64,000 nucleotides of DNA from Chloroflexota bacterium (GTDB lineage: Bacteria > Chloroflexota > Anaerolineae > UBA4142): assembly GCA_016208315.1 (NCBI GenBank), contig JACQYF010000060.1, positions 1 to 64,000 on the forward strand, in the 5' to 3' direction. Below, piece after piece: positions 56,530 to 64,000 of this stretch (position 1 is the stretch's first letter; every line of letters begins with the position of its first letter). The notes beneath the pieces were generated by a model. The model saw only the letters and a program-made list of their open reading frames with translations. It did not search any database and was not told the origin of the DNA. Both the position numbers and the translations under genes were made by a program.

Positions 56530-58713
56530 ATGAATCTGGTTTGGGTCGTGCCTGTATCTGGGCTGCTGGCTTTGCTCTTTGTTGGCTATTTGGCGTGGGA
56601 CGTGCTTCGCCGCGACAAAGGGACGAAGGAAATGCAAGAAGTTGCCGCGACGATCTACGAGGGAGCCGTGGCGTTCATCAAGCGCCAGTACATGACGATT
56701 GCGATTTTGGCAATTGTCGCCGCCGTGATTATCGGCGTCTTGGTTTCGCTTGAGACATTTACCGAGACCGATGTCAAAGGTGCGGCGTTGGGGACTATGA
56801 CCGCGGTTGCATTTCTCGTCGGCGCGGCGGCGAGCGCGTTGAGCGGCATCATCGGCATGTATGTTGCCGTGCAGTCGAATGTGCGCGTGGCGGGCGCGGC
56901 GCGCAAAGGCGTCGAGCCGGCCCTGGCGGTGGCATTGCGCGGCGGCGCGGTGAGTGGTTTCCTCGTCGTCGGTCTTTCGCTCATCGGCGTATATGCGATG
57001 TTCTCGCTGTACGGCGGCTTTAGTGCGCCGCAGAACGCGCCGTTCCTCATCGTCGGTATGGGTTTTGGCGCAAGCTTCGTCGCCTTGTTCGCGCAACTCG
57101 GCGGCGGTATCTACACCAAAGCGGCAGATGTCGGCTCCGATTTGGTCGGTAAAGTGGAAGCCGGAATTCCAGAGGACGATCCACGCAATGCCGGTGTGAT
57201 CGCCGACCTGGTGGGCGATAACGTGGGCGATTGCGCCGGTCGTGGCGCGGACTTGTTCGAGTCCACCGTCGCGGAAAATATCGGCGCGATGATTCTCGGC
57301 GTGGCGATCTTCGTTGTGACGAAAAATCCCGATTGGATTTTCTTCCCGCTCGTCGTGCGCGCGTTCGGTTTGATCGCCTCGATTGTCGGCGTTTTTGCGA
57401 CGACGGCCGTGCCGTTCTTCAAGCTGAACGCCGGCGAAGAACCGATGAATCCGATGTTTCGCGGCTTTGCGCTAACCGTCGTGCTTGCGGCGGCGGCAAT
57501 GTATTTCGTCGTGATGCAATTGCTCGGTAACGTGGTATTCTTCTGGACCGGCGTGGTCGGCTTGCTGACCAGTGTCGCGTTCTTTCTGATTACGATGTAT
57601 TACACCGAGTCGCGCTGGCGTCCGGTGCAAAGCATCGCCAGGTCATCATTGCGCGGGGCGGGTCCAAACATCATCACCGGTCTCGCGGTCGGTTTGGAAA
57701 ATACGGCGGCGCCGGCCATCGCCGTTGGCATTGCGCTGATCGCGTCCTATTATCTCGGCTCGCAAGCCGCCGATGCGCTCAAGGTGGATCCGTATGTCGC
57801 GGGCGTGTTCGGTACCGCGGTGGCGACGATGGGCATGTTGATGCCGGCCGCGTTTATTCTGGCGATGGACACGTTTGGTCCAATCGTAGACAACGCCGGT
57901 GGCATTGTGGAAATGTCCGGCGCGCCGGAATCCATTCGCCAAGGCACGGATGCGTTGGATGCGGCGGGCAATACGACGAAAGCGTTGACCAAGGGTTATG
58001 CGATTGGTTCGGCGGCGCTGGCGGCGTTCCTATTGTTCAGCGCGTATCTGGACAAGGTCGCCGCGGTGAAACTGGCAATCGCCAATGTGCCGGAGAATTC
58101 GGCGGCGGGCAAAGCGATCTGGGAAGCCGCGCACACGGTCAATCTCGGCAAAGTCGAAGTTTTCGTCGGCGCGTTGTTGGGTGCGGCGTTGATCTTTCTT
58201 TTCTCGTCGCTCGCGATGCGTGCGGTGAGCCAAGTCGCCGAGAAAATCGTTGACGAAGTACGCCGTCAGTTCCGTGAAATTCCGGGCATCATGGAAAAGA
58301 AGAACAAGCCCGATTACGCGCGCGCGGTGGACATCACGGCGCAAGGCGCGCAGCGCGCCATGGTTCTGCCGGGCTTGCTGGCCGTCGGCGTGCCGATTGT
58401 CGTCGGCATCATCTTGAAGTCGGAAGCGGAAGCGGCGTTGTTGATGGTTGGCACCATTTCCGGTATCATGCTCGCCACCGTGATGAACAATGGCGGCGGC
58501 GCGTGGGACAATGCGAAAAAATATATCGAGTCGGGCCGCTTCTGCGACGACCAAGGTCGCGTGCAGGCCAAGCGGAGCGACGCGCACAAAGCCGCGGTCG
58601 TCGGCGACACGGTTGGCGATCCATTCAAGGATACGGCGGGTCCGTCATTGCACGTATTGATCAAGTTGCTCTCGACGATCACGTTAGTGCTGGCGCCGCT
58701 GTTCATACGGTAG
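56530..58713 (+). CDS. hppA: Membrane-bound proton-pumping pyrophosphatase, K+-independent type
   Basis: The protein has 727 residues and about 16 membrane helices. The substrate-binding segments GGGIYTKAADVGSDLVGKVEAGIPEDDPRN and VGDNVGDCAGRGADLFES are intact (about 193-240), as is the C-terminal VVGDTVGDPFKDTAGP. In the subtype-deciding region it reads GNTTKALTKG. Lys, with Thr three residues on, is the state of K+-independent H+-PPases (K+-dependent ones have Ala). It turns pyrophosphate from acyl-CoA synthetases and biosynthesis into proton motive force. GGAGGGGG precedes the ATG. It sits after the acyl-CoA oxidation/ETF genes and is followed by a strong terminator. Confidence 0.93.
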   Translation: MNLVWVVPVSGLLALLFVGYLAWDVLRRDKGTKEMQEVAATIYEGAVAFIKRQYMTIAILAIVAAVIIGVLVSLETFTETDVKGAALGTMTAVAFLVGAAASALSGIIGMYVAVQSNVRVAGAARKGVEPALAVALRGGAVSGFLVVGLSLIGVYAMFSLYGGFSAPQNAPFLIVGMGFGASFVALFAQLGGGIYTKAADVGSDLVGKVEAGIPEDDPRNAGVIADLVGDNVGDCAGRGADLFESTVAENIGAMILGVAIFVVTKNPDWIFFPLVVRAFGLIASIVGVFATTAVPFFKLNAGEEPMNPMFRGFALTVVLAAAAMYFVVMQLLGNVVFFWTGVVGLLTSVAFFLITMYYTESRWRPVQSIARSSLRGAGPNIITGLAVGLENTAAPAIAVGIALIASYYLGSQAADALKVDPYVAGVFGTAVATMGMLMPAAFILAMDTFGPIVDNAGGIVEMSGAPESIRQGTDALDAAGNTTKALTKGYAIGSAALAAFLLFSAYLDKVAAVKLAIANVPENSAAGKAIWEAAHTVNLGKVEVFVGALLGAALIFLFSSLAMRAVSQVAEKIVDEVRRQFREIPGIMEKKNKPDYARAVDITAQGAQRAMVLPGLLAVGVPIVVGIILKSEAEAALLMVGTISGIMLATVMNNGGGAWDNAKKYIESGRFCDDQGRVQAKRSDAHKAAVVGDTVGDPFKDTAGPSLHVLIKLLSTITLVLAPLFIR

Positions 58714-58723
58714 AACGAGCCAA

Positions 58724-58759
58724 GACCTGTGGGGTCTCCGAGACCCCACAGGTCTTTTT
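58724..58759 (+). terminator. Strong Rho-independent terminator after hppA
   Basis: GACCTGTGGGGTCT (58724-58737) and AGACCCCACAGGTC (58741-58754) form a perfect 14-bp stem with a CCG loop, followed by TTTTT. Confidence 0.95.
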
Positions 58760-58864
58760 GGTTTGAAGGAAAAGGCCGGCTCAACGAGTTGGGAACGAAT
58801 AAACGAATCGTGAAGGGAGGACTTCTGCATTTTACGCGCTTGGACATTTCCGGCGTACGCTCGT

Positions 58865-58893
58865 TTGGCAATCGTGGGCTTGTGTAGTAGAAT
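58865..58893 (+). promoter_or_regulatory. Sigma-70 promoter of the hsdR-hsdS unit
   Basis: TTGGCA (58865-58870), a 17-bp spacer and TAGAAT (58888-58893), about 50 nt before the hsdR start. Confidence 0.65.
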
Positions 58894-58946
58894 GACTAGC
58901 AGAGCACGAGCCGAATCGCTATCCCCGGGGAAACCTACGCAAATCC

Positions 58947-61774
58947 ATGACTCCCGAAGAAAGAGCACGCCAGCAGATTGACAAGATGCTCGACGCGGCA
59001 GGATGGAACGTGCAACACCGCGATGCCTTTAATCTCGGTGCGGGATTGGGCGTTGCCATCCGCGAATTTCCGCTGCAATCGGGTGAGGCGGACTATTTGC
59101 TGTTCGTTGGTCGCCAAGCGGTTGGCGTGGTCGAAGCCAAACCCGAAGGCACAACCCTCAGCGGCGTTGCCGAGCAATCGGGCAAGTACCTTGCAGGCGT
59201 CCCCGCGAAACTGCCCCACGTTCAAGAGCCGCTGCCCTTTGGCTATGAGAGCACGGGCGTCGAAACCTTCTTCCGAGATTTGCGCGACCCCGATCCCCGC
59301 TCGCGCCGTGTCTTTTCGTTCCATCGCCCCGAAACGCTCCGCGACTGGATAGGTCAACCACAAGGGTTGACCCTACGGGGACGATTGCGCTATTTGCCCC
59401 CGCTGATGACAACGGGCCTGCGCGATTGCCAAATCGAGGCGATTACGAACCTCGAAGTCTCGCTTGCCGAAGCGCGCCCGCGGGCGCTCATTCAAATGGC
59501 GACGGGCAGCGGCAAGACTATACCGCCGTCAGTTCGGTCTATCGCCTCATCAAGTTTGGGGGCGCGAAACGCGTCCTGTTCCTCGTGGATCGCCGCACGC
59601 TGGGCAAGCAGACCTTCACCGAGTTTCAGCAATACATTACGCCCGACGACGGTCGCAAGTTCACGGAACTCTACAACGTCCAGCACCTCGCCTCGAATGC
59701 GCTCGATCCCGTGAACCGCGTCGTCATCACCACCATCCAGCGGCTCTATTCGATGCTCAGGGGCGAAGCGGAATTCGACCCCGAAGCGGAAGAAGTCTCG
59801 CTTCCGGAACTTGCGCCGAAAGACCAGAAACCGAAGGATGTCGCGTACAATCCCAAAATCCCCATCGAGACGTTCGATGTCATCATCACCGACGAATGCC
59901 ATCGCTCGATTTACAACCTCTGGCGACAGGTGCTCGATTACTTTGACGGCTTTCTCATCGGCTTGACCGCGACCCCATCCAAGCAGACCATCGGCTTTTT
60001 CAATCAGAATCTCGTCATGGAGTACAGCCACGAGCGCGCCGTCGCGGACGCGGTGAACGTCGGTTATGATGTTTACCGCATCAAGACGGAGATTACCGAA
60101 CGCGGCAGCCAGGTAGATGCGGGCTTTTTCGTGGACAAACGCGACCGCTTGACGCGGCGGACGCGCTGGGAGCAGTTGGACGAAGAGTTGGAATACGCGC
60201 CGAACCAACTCGACCGCGACGTAGTTGCCACTGACCAAATCCGCACGATCATTCGCACCTTCCGCGACAAACTGTTTACCGAAATCTTCCCTGGGCGCAC
60301 CACAGTTCCCAAGACGCTCATCTTCGCCAAAGACGATTCGCACGCCGAGGATATTGTCGGCATTGTGCGCGAGGAATTCGGCAAGGGCAATGAGTTCTGC
60401 AAGAAGATAACTTATCGGTCGGGCGAGAGTACCGATGCACTGATTGCTAGTTTCCGCAATTCGTACAATCCGCGCATCGCGGTGACGGTGGACATGATCT
60501 CGACGGGCACGGACATCAAGCCGCTTGAATGTCTCGTGTTTATGCGCGACATCAAATCATCGGTCTATTTCGAGCAGATGAAGGGACGCGGCACGCGCAC
60601 GATTTCGCCGACCGACCTGCAAGCGGTGACGGGCGATGCTCCTGCCAAGACGCATTTCGTCATCGTGGATGCGATTGGCGTCTGCGAAAACGACAAGACC
60701 GACTCGCGCCCATTGGAACGCAAACGCAGTGTGCCCTTCGATAAACTCGTGCAATCGGTCGCGCTCGGCATTCGGGATGAGGATACACTCACGTCGCTCG
60801 CGGGACGACTCGCGCGGTTGGATCGCGAAGTTGACGACAAAGATCGGCAGGAGATTGCGAATGCGATGGGTTGTGGCGATCAGGTAGGGGCAGCGCCTTG
60901 TGCCTGCCCGCCAATGGGCGACCACAAGGAGGGCGACCACAAGGGATCGCCCCTACGTGCAATCGTAAATGGTCTGTTGGACGCGGTGGACGCGGATCGG
61001 CAAATCGAAAAGGCGCGGGAGATGTTTGCGACCGCGACGCCGACCGATGAGCAGGTACACCAAGCTGCAGAGGAATTGACGCAAGTCGCGTGCGCGGTGT
61101 TCGGCAATCCGCAGTTTCGGCAGACGGTGATTGAGGTCAGGCAGCGGAACGAGCAGACGATTGACACCGTGAGCCAGGATCGCGTGATCGCGGCGGGCTT
61201 TGATGCGGCGGCGAAGGAACGCGCTCAGCGGACGATTGAGACGTTCAAGCAATTCATCGCGGAACACAAGGACGAACTGACCGCGCTGCAAATTCTCTAC
61301 AACATGCCCTATGCGCGGCGGCAGTTGACCTATGCCGAGATCAAGCAACTCGCGGATGCGATTCAGAAACCGCCGTATCGTCTGACGCCCGAAGGATTGT
61401 GGCAGGCATACGAGCAATTGGAAAAATCCAAAGTACGCGGCGCGGGCGCTCAGAAACTCTTGACGAACCTGGTCTCGCTCGTGCGCTTTGCGCTGGGCGA
61501 GTGCGATGCGCTAGAGCCGTTCTCGGTGACGGTAGATCGGCAATTCGAGCGATGGTTGGCGGAGCAGGAGCACGCGGGACACGCGTTCACGCCCGAACAA
61601 CGCGAATGGCTGACGATGATTAAAGACCATATCGCCACATCGCTCGCGATTGGCTGGGAAGATTTCGACAATGTGCCGTTCAGCGATAAAGGTGGGCGCG
61701 TCAAGGTGTACAATCTCTTTGGGCAGGAAACGGATCGCGTGATGGAAGAATTGAACGCGGTGTTGGTTGCGTAG
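58947..61774 (+). pseudogene. hsdR: Type I restriction endonuclease subunit, frameshifted
   Basis: The N-terminal part (58947 to about 59519) has the nuclease motif EADYLLFVGRQAVGVVEAK and reaches Walker A as MATGSGKT. There the frame breaks. The true continuation YTAVSSVYRLIKFGG is read from the next frame (59426-61774 open), consistent with loss of one T in AAGACTTATACC. The second part has DECHRS (motif II), GLTATPSKQT and the EcoEI-like C-terminal domain. An in-frame GTAGGGGC repeat (60884-60956) adds about 24 residues. The TAG stop lies in another repeat. If real, the frameshift removes ATPase and translocation; a base-calling error in a short T run is the alternative. Confidence 0.85.
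60884..60956. repeat. GTAGGGGC...GCCCCTAC element inside hsdR
   Basis: GTAGGGGCAGCGCCTTGTG opens and GGGATCGCCCCTAC closes the element, with GGGCGACCACAAGG repeated twice within. It is read through as GAAPCACPPMGDHKEGDHKG. Confidence 0.9.
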
Positions 61775-62015
61775 GGGCGATCCCTTGTGGTCGCCCGCGA
61801 CGCGCGTGTCAACGGGGCAAGCACGCGGCAAAAGGGGCAAGCACATGGTGCGGGGGCAAGCATACGGTGCCGGGGCAAGCACAAGGCATTGCCCCTACGG
61901 AAAACCAATGCGCGCGAGGCGTGTAGGGGCGATCCCTTGTGGTCGCCCGCGACGCGCGTGTCAACGGGGCAAGCACGCGGCAAAAGGGGCAAGCACAAGG
62001 CATTGCCCCTACGGA
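61771..62015. repeat. Cluster of GTAGGGGC/GCCCCTAC elements between hsdR and hsdS
   Basis: Two large near-identical units (from GTAGGGGCGATCCCTTGTGG to GGCATTGCCCCTACGG, at 61771-61901 and 61923-62015) are separated by AAAACCAATGCGCGCGAGGC. The long minus-strand frames here are only translated repeats. Confidence 0.9.
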
Positions 62016-62039
62016 TGCAACGACGAATGAGGGCGTTTG

Positions 62040-63575
62040 ATGGTGACTGACCGAAACGGCAACGGCGGAAACTTGGGGGAACTGCCACGCGGCTGGGCGT
62101 TGGCAACCATTCCTGATCTTGTTGACCGTGATGGAATCTTCGTTGATGGCGATTGGGTTGAGAGTAAAGACCAAGACCTTAACGGTGACGTACGGTTAAT
62201 ACAACTCGCGGATGTAGGCGATGGCGTCTACCGCGATAGATCGAATCGTTTCTTGACACGCGTCAAAGCGCGTGACCTCGGCTGTACTTTCTTGAAACCA
62301 GGCGATGTCCTTGTAGCGCGGATGCCCGATCCTTTGGGTAGAGCGTGTATCTTTCCAGGAGATTCAAAACCAAGTGTGACAGTAGTTGATGTGTGCATAG
62401 TTCGGGCTGGGTCGAATGGGGCGAATCACCGCTGGCTTGTTTGTGCAATCAACGCTCCTGATTTCCGAGGGGCAATTGCGGCACTTCAAAGCGGTTCAAC
62501 GCGCAAGCGTATATCAAGAAGTAATCTGGCAAAGTTGCAACTTCCCGTTCCCCCTCTCGCGGAGCAACACCGCATTTTTGCCAAAATAGAGGAACTCTTC
62601 TCCGACCTGGATGCAGGCGTTGCCGCGTTGCAGAAGGTCAAGGCGCAGTTGAAACGCTACCGCCAAGCGGTGCTCAAAGCGGCGGTGGAAGGCAAACTCA
62701 CGGCAGATTGGCGCGCCGCGAACACGGGCAGGATTGAGCCAGCGTCGGTGTTGTTGGAGCGGATACGAGACGAACGCGCGAAGAACGCAAACGGCAAGGC
62801 GAAACCATTGCCGCCGGTAGACGTGGCGGATTTTCCCACATTGCCAGAGGAATCGTGCTGGACACGCGTTGGCAATGTATCTCGCGTTCTGGGTGGGAAG
62901 CGTTTGCCAAAGGGACATGGGTATTCCGAAACTCCGACCAAGCATCCATATATCAGGGTAACAGATTGTGAGAATATGACGGTGCAGACTGATAGAATTG
63001 AGTATCTAAGACCAGAGACTCAAGCATACATCAGCCGATATACAATCTCGAAAGATGACTTATATATTTCGATTGCAGGCACAATTGGCAAGGTTGGTCT
63101 GATCGCTGAAAAATTGGATGGCGCAAACCTGACTGAGAATGCAGCCAAGATTACGGGGATATTGGGCTACGATAAGAGATATTTGTGTTTTGTCTTGAAT
63201 TCAAATTTTTGCCAAGAGCAAATTGTGCGTTTGACGATTTCATCGAACCAACCCAAGTTGGCACTTTTTAGAATTGAGCAGATCGTGATTCCGCTCCCGC
63301 CTTTAGACGAGCAGCAACAGATTGTCGCAGAGGTTGAACGCCGCCTCTCGGTCGCGGATGCAATAGAAAAGACCGTTGACCAGTCGCTCATGCAGGCGGA
63401 GCGGTTGCGGCAGAGCATCTTGAAGCGCGCGTTCGCGGGCAGGTTAGTACCGCAAGACCCCAACGACGAGCCAGCGGAGAAATTGTTGGAGCGGACTCGC
63501 GCGGCGCGGGAAAAAGGACACGCACAAGGCGTGCCCCAACGAGAACCCCAACGGAAACGCGCGTGGCAAACGTAG
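62040..63575 (+). CDS. hsdS: Type I restriction-modification specificity subunit
   Basis: The protein has 511 residues and two target-recognition domains (about 12-175 and 275-420). Each is followed by a conserved helical spacer: LPVPPLAEQHRIFAKIEELF plus a long helix, and IPLPPLDEQQQIVAEVERRL plus LRQSILKRAFAGRLVPQDPNDEPA. TRD2 is less GC-rich than its surroundings (about 62900-63300), as expected for exchanged specificity modules. ATG 62040 (TTG 62037 in the same frame). The last 25 residues (GHAQGVPQREPQRKRAWQT) and the TAG stop appear repeat-derived. No hsdM is adjacent within the window. Confidence 0.92.
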   Translation: MVTDRNGNGGNLGELPRGWALATIPDLVDRDGIFVDGDWVESKDQDLNGDVRLIQLADVGDGVYRDRSNRFLTRVKARDLGCTFLKPGDVLVARMPDPLGRACIFPGDSKPSVTVVDVCIVRAGSNGANHRWLVCAINAPDFRGAIAALQSGSTRKRISRSNLAKLQLPVPPLAEQHRIFAKIEELFSDLDAGVAALQKVKAQLKRYRQAVLKAAVEGKLTADWRAANTGRIEPASVLLERIRDERAKNANGKAKPLPPVDVADFPTLPEESCWTRVGNVSRVLGGKRLPKGHGYSETPTKHPYIRVTDCENMTVQTDRIEYLRPETQAYISRYTISKDDLYISIAGTIGKVGLIAEKLDGANLTENAAKITGILGYDKRYLCFVLNSNFCQEQIVRLTISSNQPKLALFRIEQIVIPLPPLDEQQQIVAEVERRLSVADAIEKTVDQSLMQAERLRQSILKRAFAGRLVPQDPNDEPAEKLLERTRAAREKGHAQGVPQREPQRKRAWQT

Positions 63576-63782
63576 GGGCGTACCCTTGTGGTCGCCCCCG
63601 GACCGCGCGGACGCGCGGCAACGGGTAAATGCACAAGAACGGGGCAAGCAAATCAGGGCAAGCACAAGGCATTGCCCCTACGCAATCCAAACGCGTGCGC
63701 CATCCGTAGGGGCGTACCCTTGTGGTCGCCCCGTTCGCGGGCGCGCGGCAACGGGGGCAAGCACAAGGCATTGCCCCTACGG
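63572..63782. repeat. GTAGGGGC/GCCCCTAC element cluster in front of the RAYT gene
   Basis: The units GTAGGGGCGTACCCTTGTGG ... GGCATTGCCCCTACGC and a second pair (63705-63782) directly precede the transposase start, only 20 bp away. Confidence 0.9.
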
Positions 63783-63802
63783 GTCTCACATTGAGGTGAA
63801 AA

Positions 63803-64000
63803 ATGACATACGATCCGCAGAAACACCATCGCCGTTCGATTCGCCTCAAGGGTTACGACTATTCGCAAGCGGGTGTGTATTACGTGACTATCGTCGCCCA
63901 AAACCGCGCGTGTTTGTTCGGCGAGGTCGTACGTGCCGAAATGCAATTGAACGACGCGGGACGAATGGTTCAATCGCAATGGGAATGTCTACCGCAGCGA
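63803..64000 (+). CDS. REP-associated tyrosine transposase (RAYT), N-terminal part
   Basis: The open frame runs off the window; 66 residues are visible. The start MTYDPQKHHRRSIRLKGYDYS followed by GVYYVTIVAQNRACLFGEV and MQLNDAGRMVQSQW is the typical N-terminus of Y1/HUH transposases of the TnpA-REP group. The HUH metal site and the catalytic Tyr would lie beyond position 64000. GAGGTGAAAA precedes the ATG. The gene is flanked immediately upstream by GTAGGGGC-type palindromic repeats, the expected arrangement of a RAYT with the repeats it can mobilise. Confidence 0.88.
   Translation, partial: MTYDPQKHHRRSIRLKGYDYSQAGVYYVTIVAQNRACLFGEVVRAEMQLNDAGRMVQSQWECLPQR

Noticed and set aside
61450-62174. 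Minus-strand frames with CACP and GDHKGSPL segments near 61.5-62.2 kb (also at 36.4 and 63.6 kb)
   Set aside because: They are translated GTAGGGGC-type repeats, not proteins.

Overview
The window is GC-rich bacterial DNA, and the most likely source is a member of the Chloroflexota (an Anaerolineae- or Caldilineae-like lineage). This is inferred from the gene content: DUF2723-type membrane proteins, a FixCX/EtfBA module next to an H+-pyrophosphatase, Uma2 proteins, secreted beta-propellers, and a dense load of short interspersed palindromes and heptanucleotide repeats. No rRNA or tRNA gene was found, so placement below phylum is open.

Layout. 1-3.0 kb (minus strand): a leaderless small ORF, hsdM and a broken hsdS, cut off next to a transposase 3' end. 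3.3-11.3 kb: patatin-like phospholipase, CDF cation transporter, CBS protein, GlpD, methyltransferase, MFS carrier, acyl-CoA dehydrogenase. 11.4-14.4 kb: DUF3786 protein, two GyrI-like proteins with lysine-rich tails (the first frameshifted), a MazF remnant and a small membrane protein. 14.6-21.7 kb: radical SAM enzyme, a complete 2-oxoacid:ferredoxin oxidoreductase operon (delta-alpha-beta-gamma), CBS protein, GltD/NfnB-like flavoprotein and an AcuA-like acetyltransferase. 21.8-33.8 kb: dihaem cytochrome c, histidine kinase plus response regulator, lipoprotein, an orphan CcmE, a sigma-70 factor, Uma2, a soluble kinase, an MBL-fold enzyme, a degenerate receiver protein and a secreted beta-propeller. 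33.9-39.7 kb (minus): SIMPL protein, an antiporter-like complex I paralogue and a five-GAF membrane sensor. 39.8-51.3 kb: a block of large membrane glycosyltransferase-like proteins with a B12-type radical SAM enzyme and a methyltransferase. 51.4-58.7 kb: acyl-CoA dehydrogenase, fixC, fixX, etfB, etfA and a K+-independent-type membrane pyrophosphatase. 58.9-64 kb: hsdR (frameshifted at Walker A), hsdS, and the start of a REP-associated tyrosine transposase (RAYT).

Metabolic reading. Glycerol-3-phosphate and acyl-CoA oxidation would feed electrons through ETF and FixCX to quinone. 2-oxoacids would be oxidised to acyl-CoA with reduced ferredoxin, which the GltD/NfnB-like protein may link to NAD(P)H. 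Pyrophosphate released by acyl-CoA synthetases would be used by HppA to pump protons.

The most unusual layer is in the DNA between and inside genes. (1) Arrays of 7-bp repeats, often laid out as long inverted hairpins, occur at more than a dozen loci, and four sit in frame inside membrane-protein genes. (2) A second repeat family (GTAGGGGC...GCCCCTAC and relatives) is densest beside a RAYT gene. (3) About fifteen genes have their stop codon inside one of these repeats. (4) Three to four promoters carry TTTTGAC motifs at 11-bp intervals in a fixed register to the -10 box, like a Pho box. (5) Four genes look leaderless.
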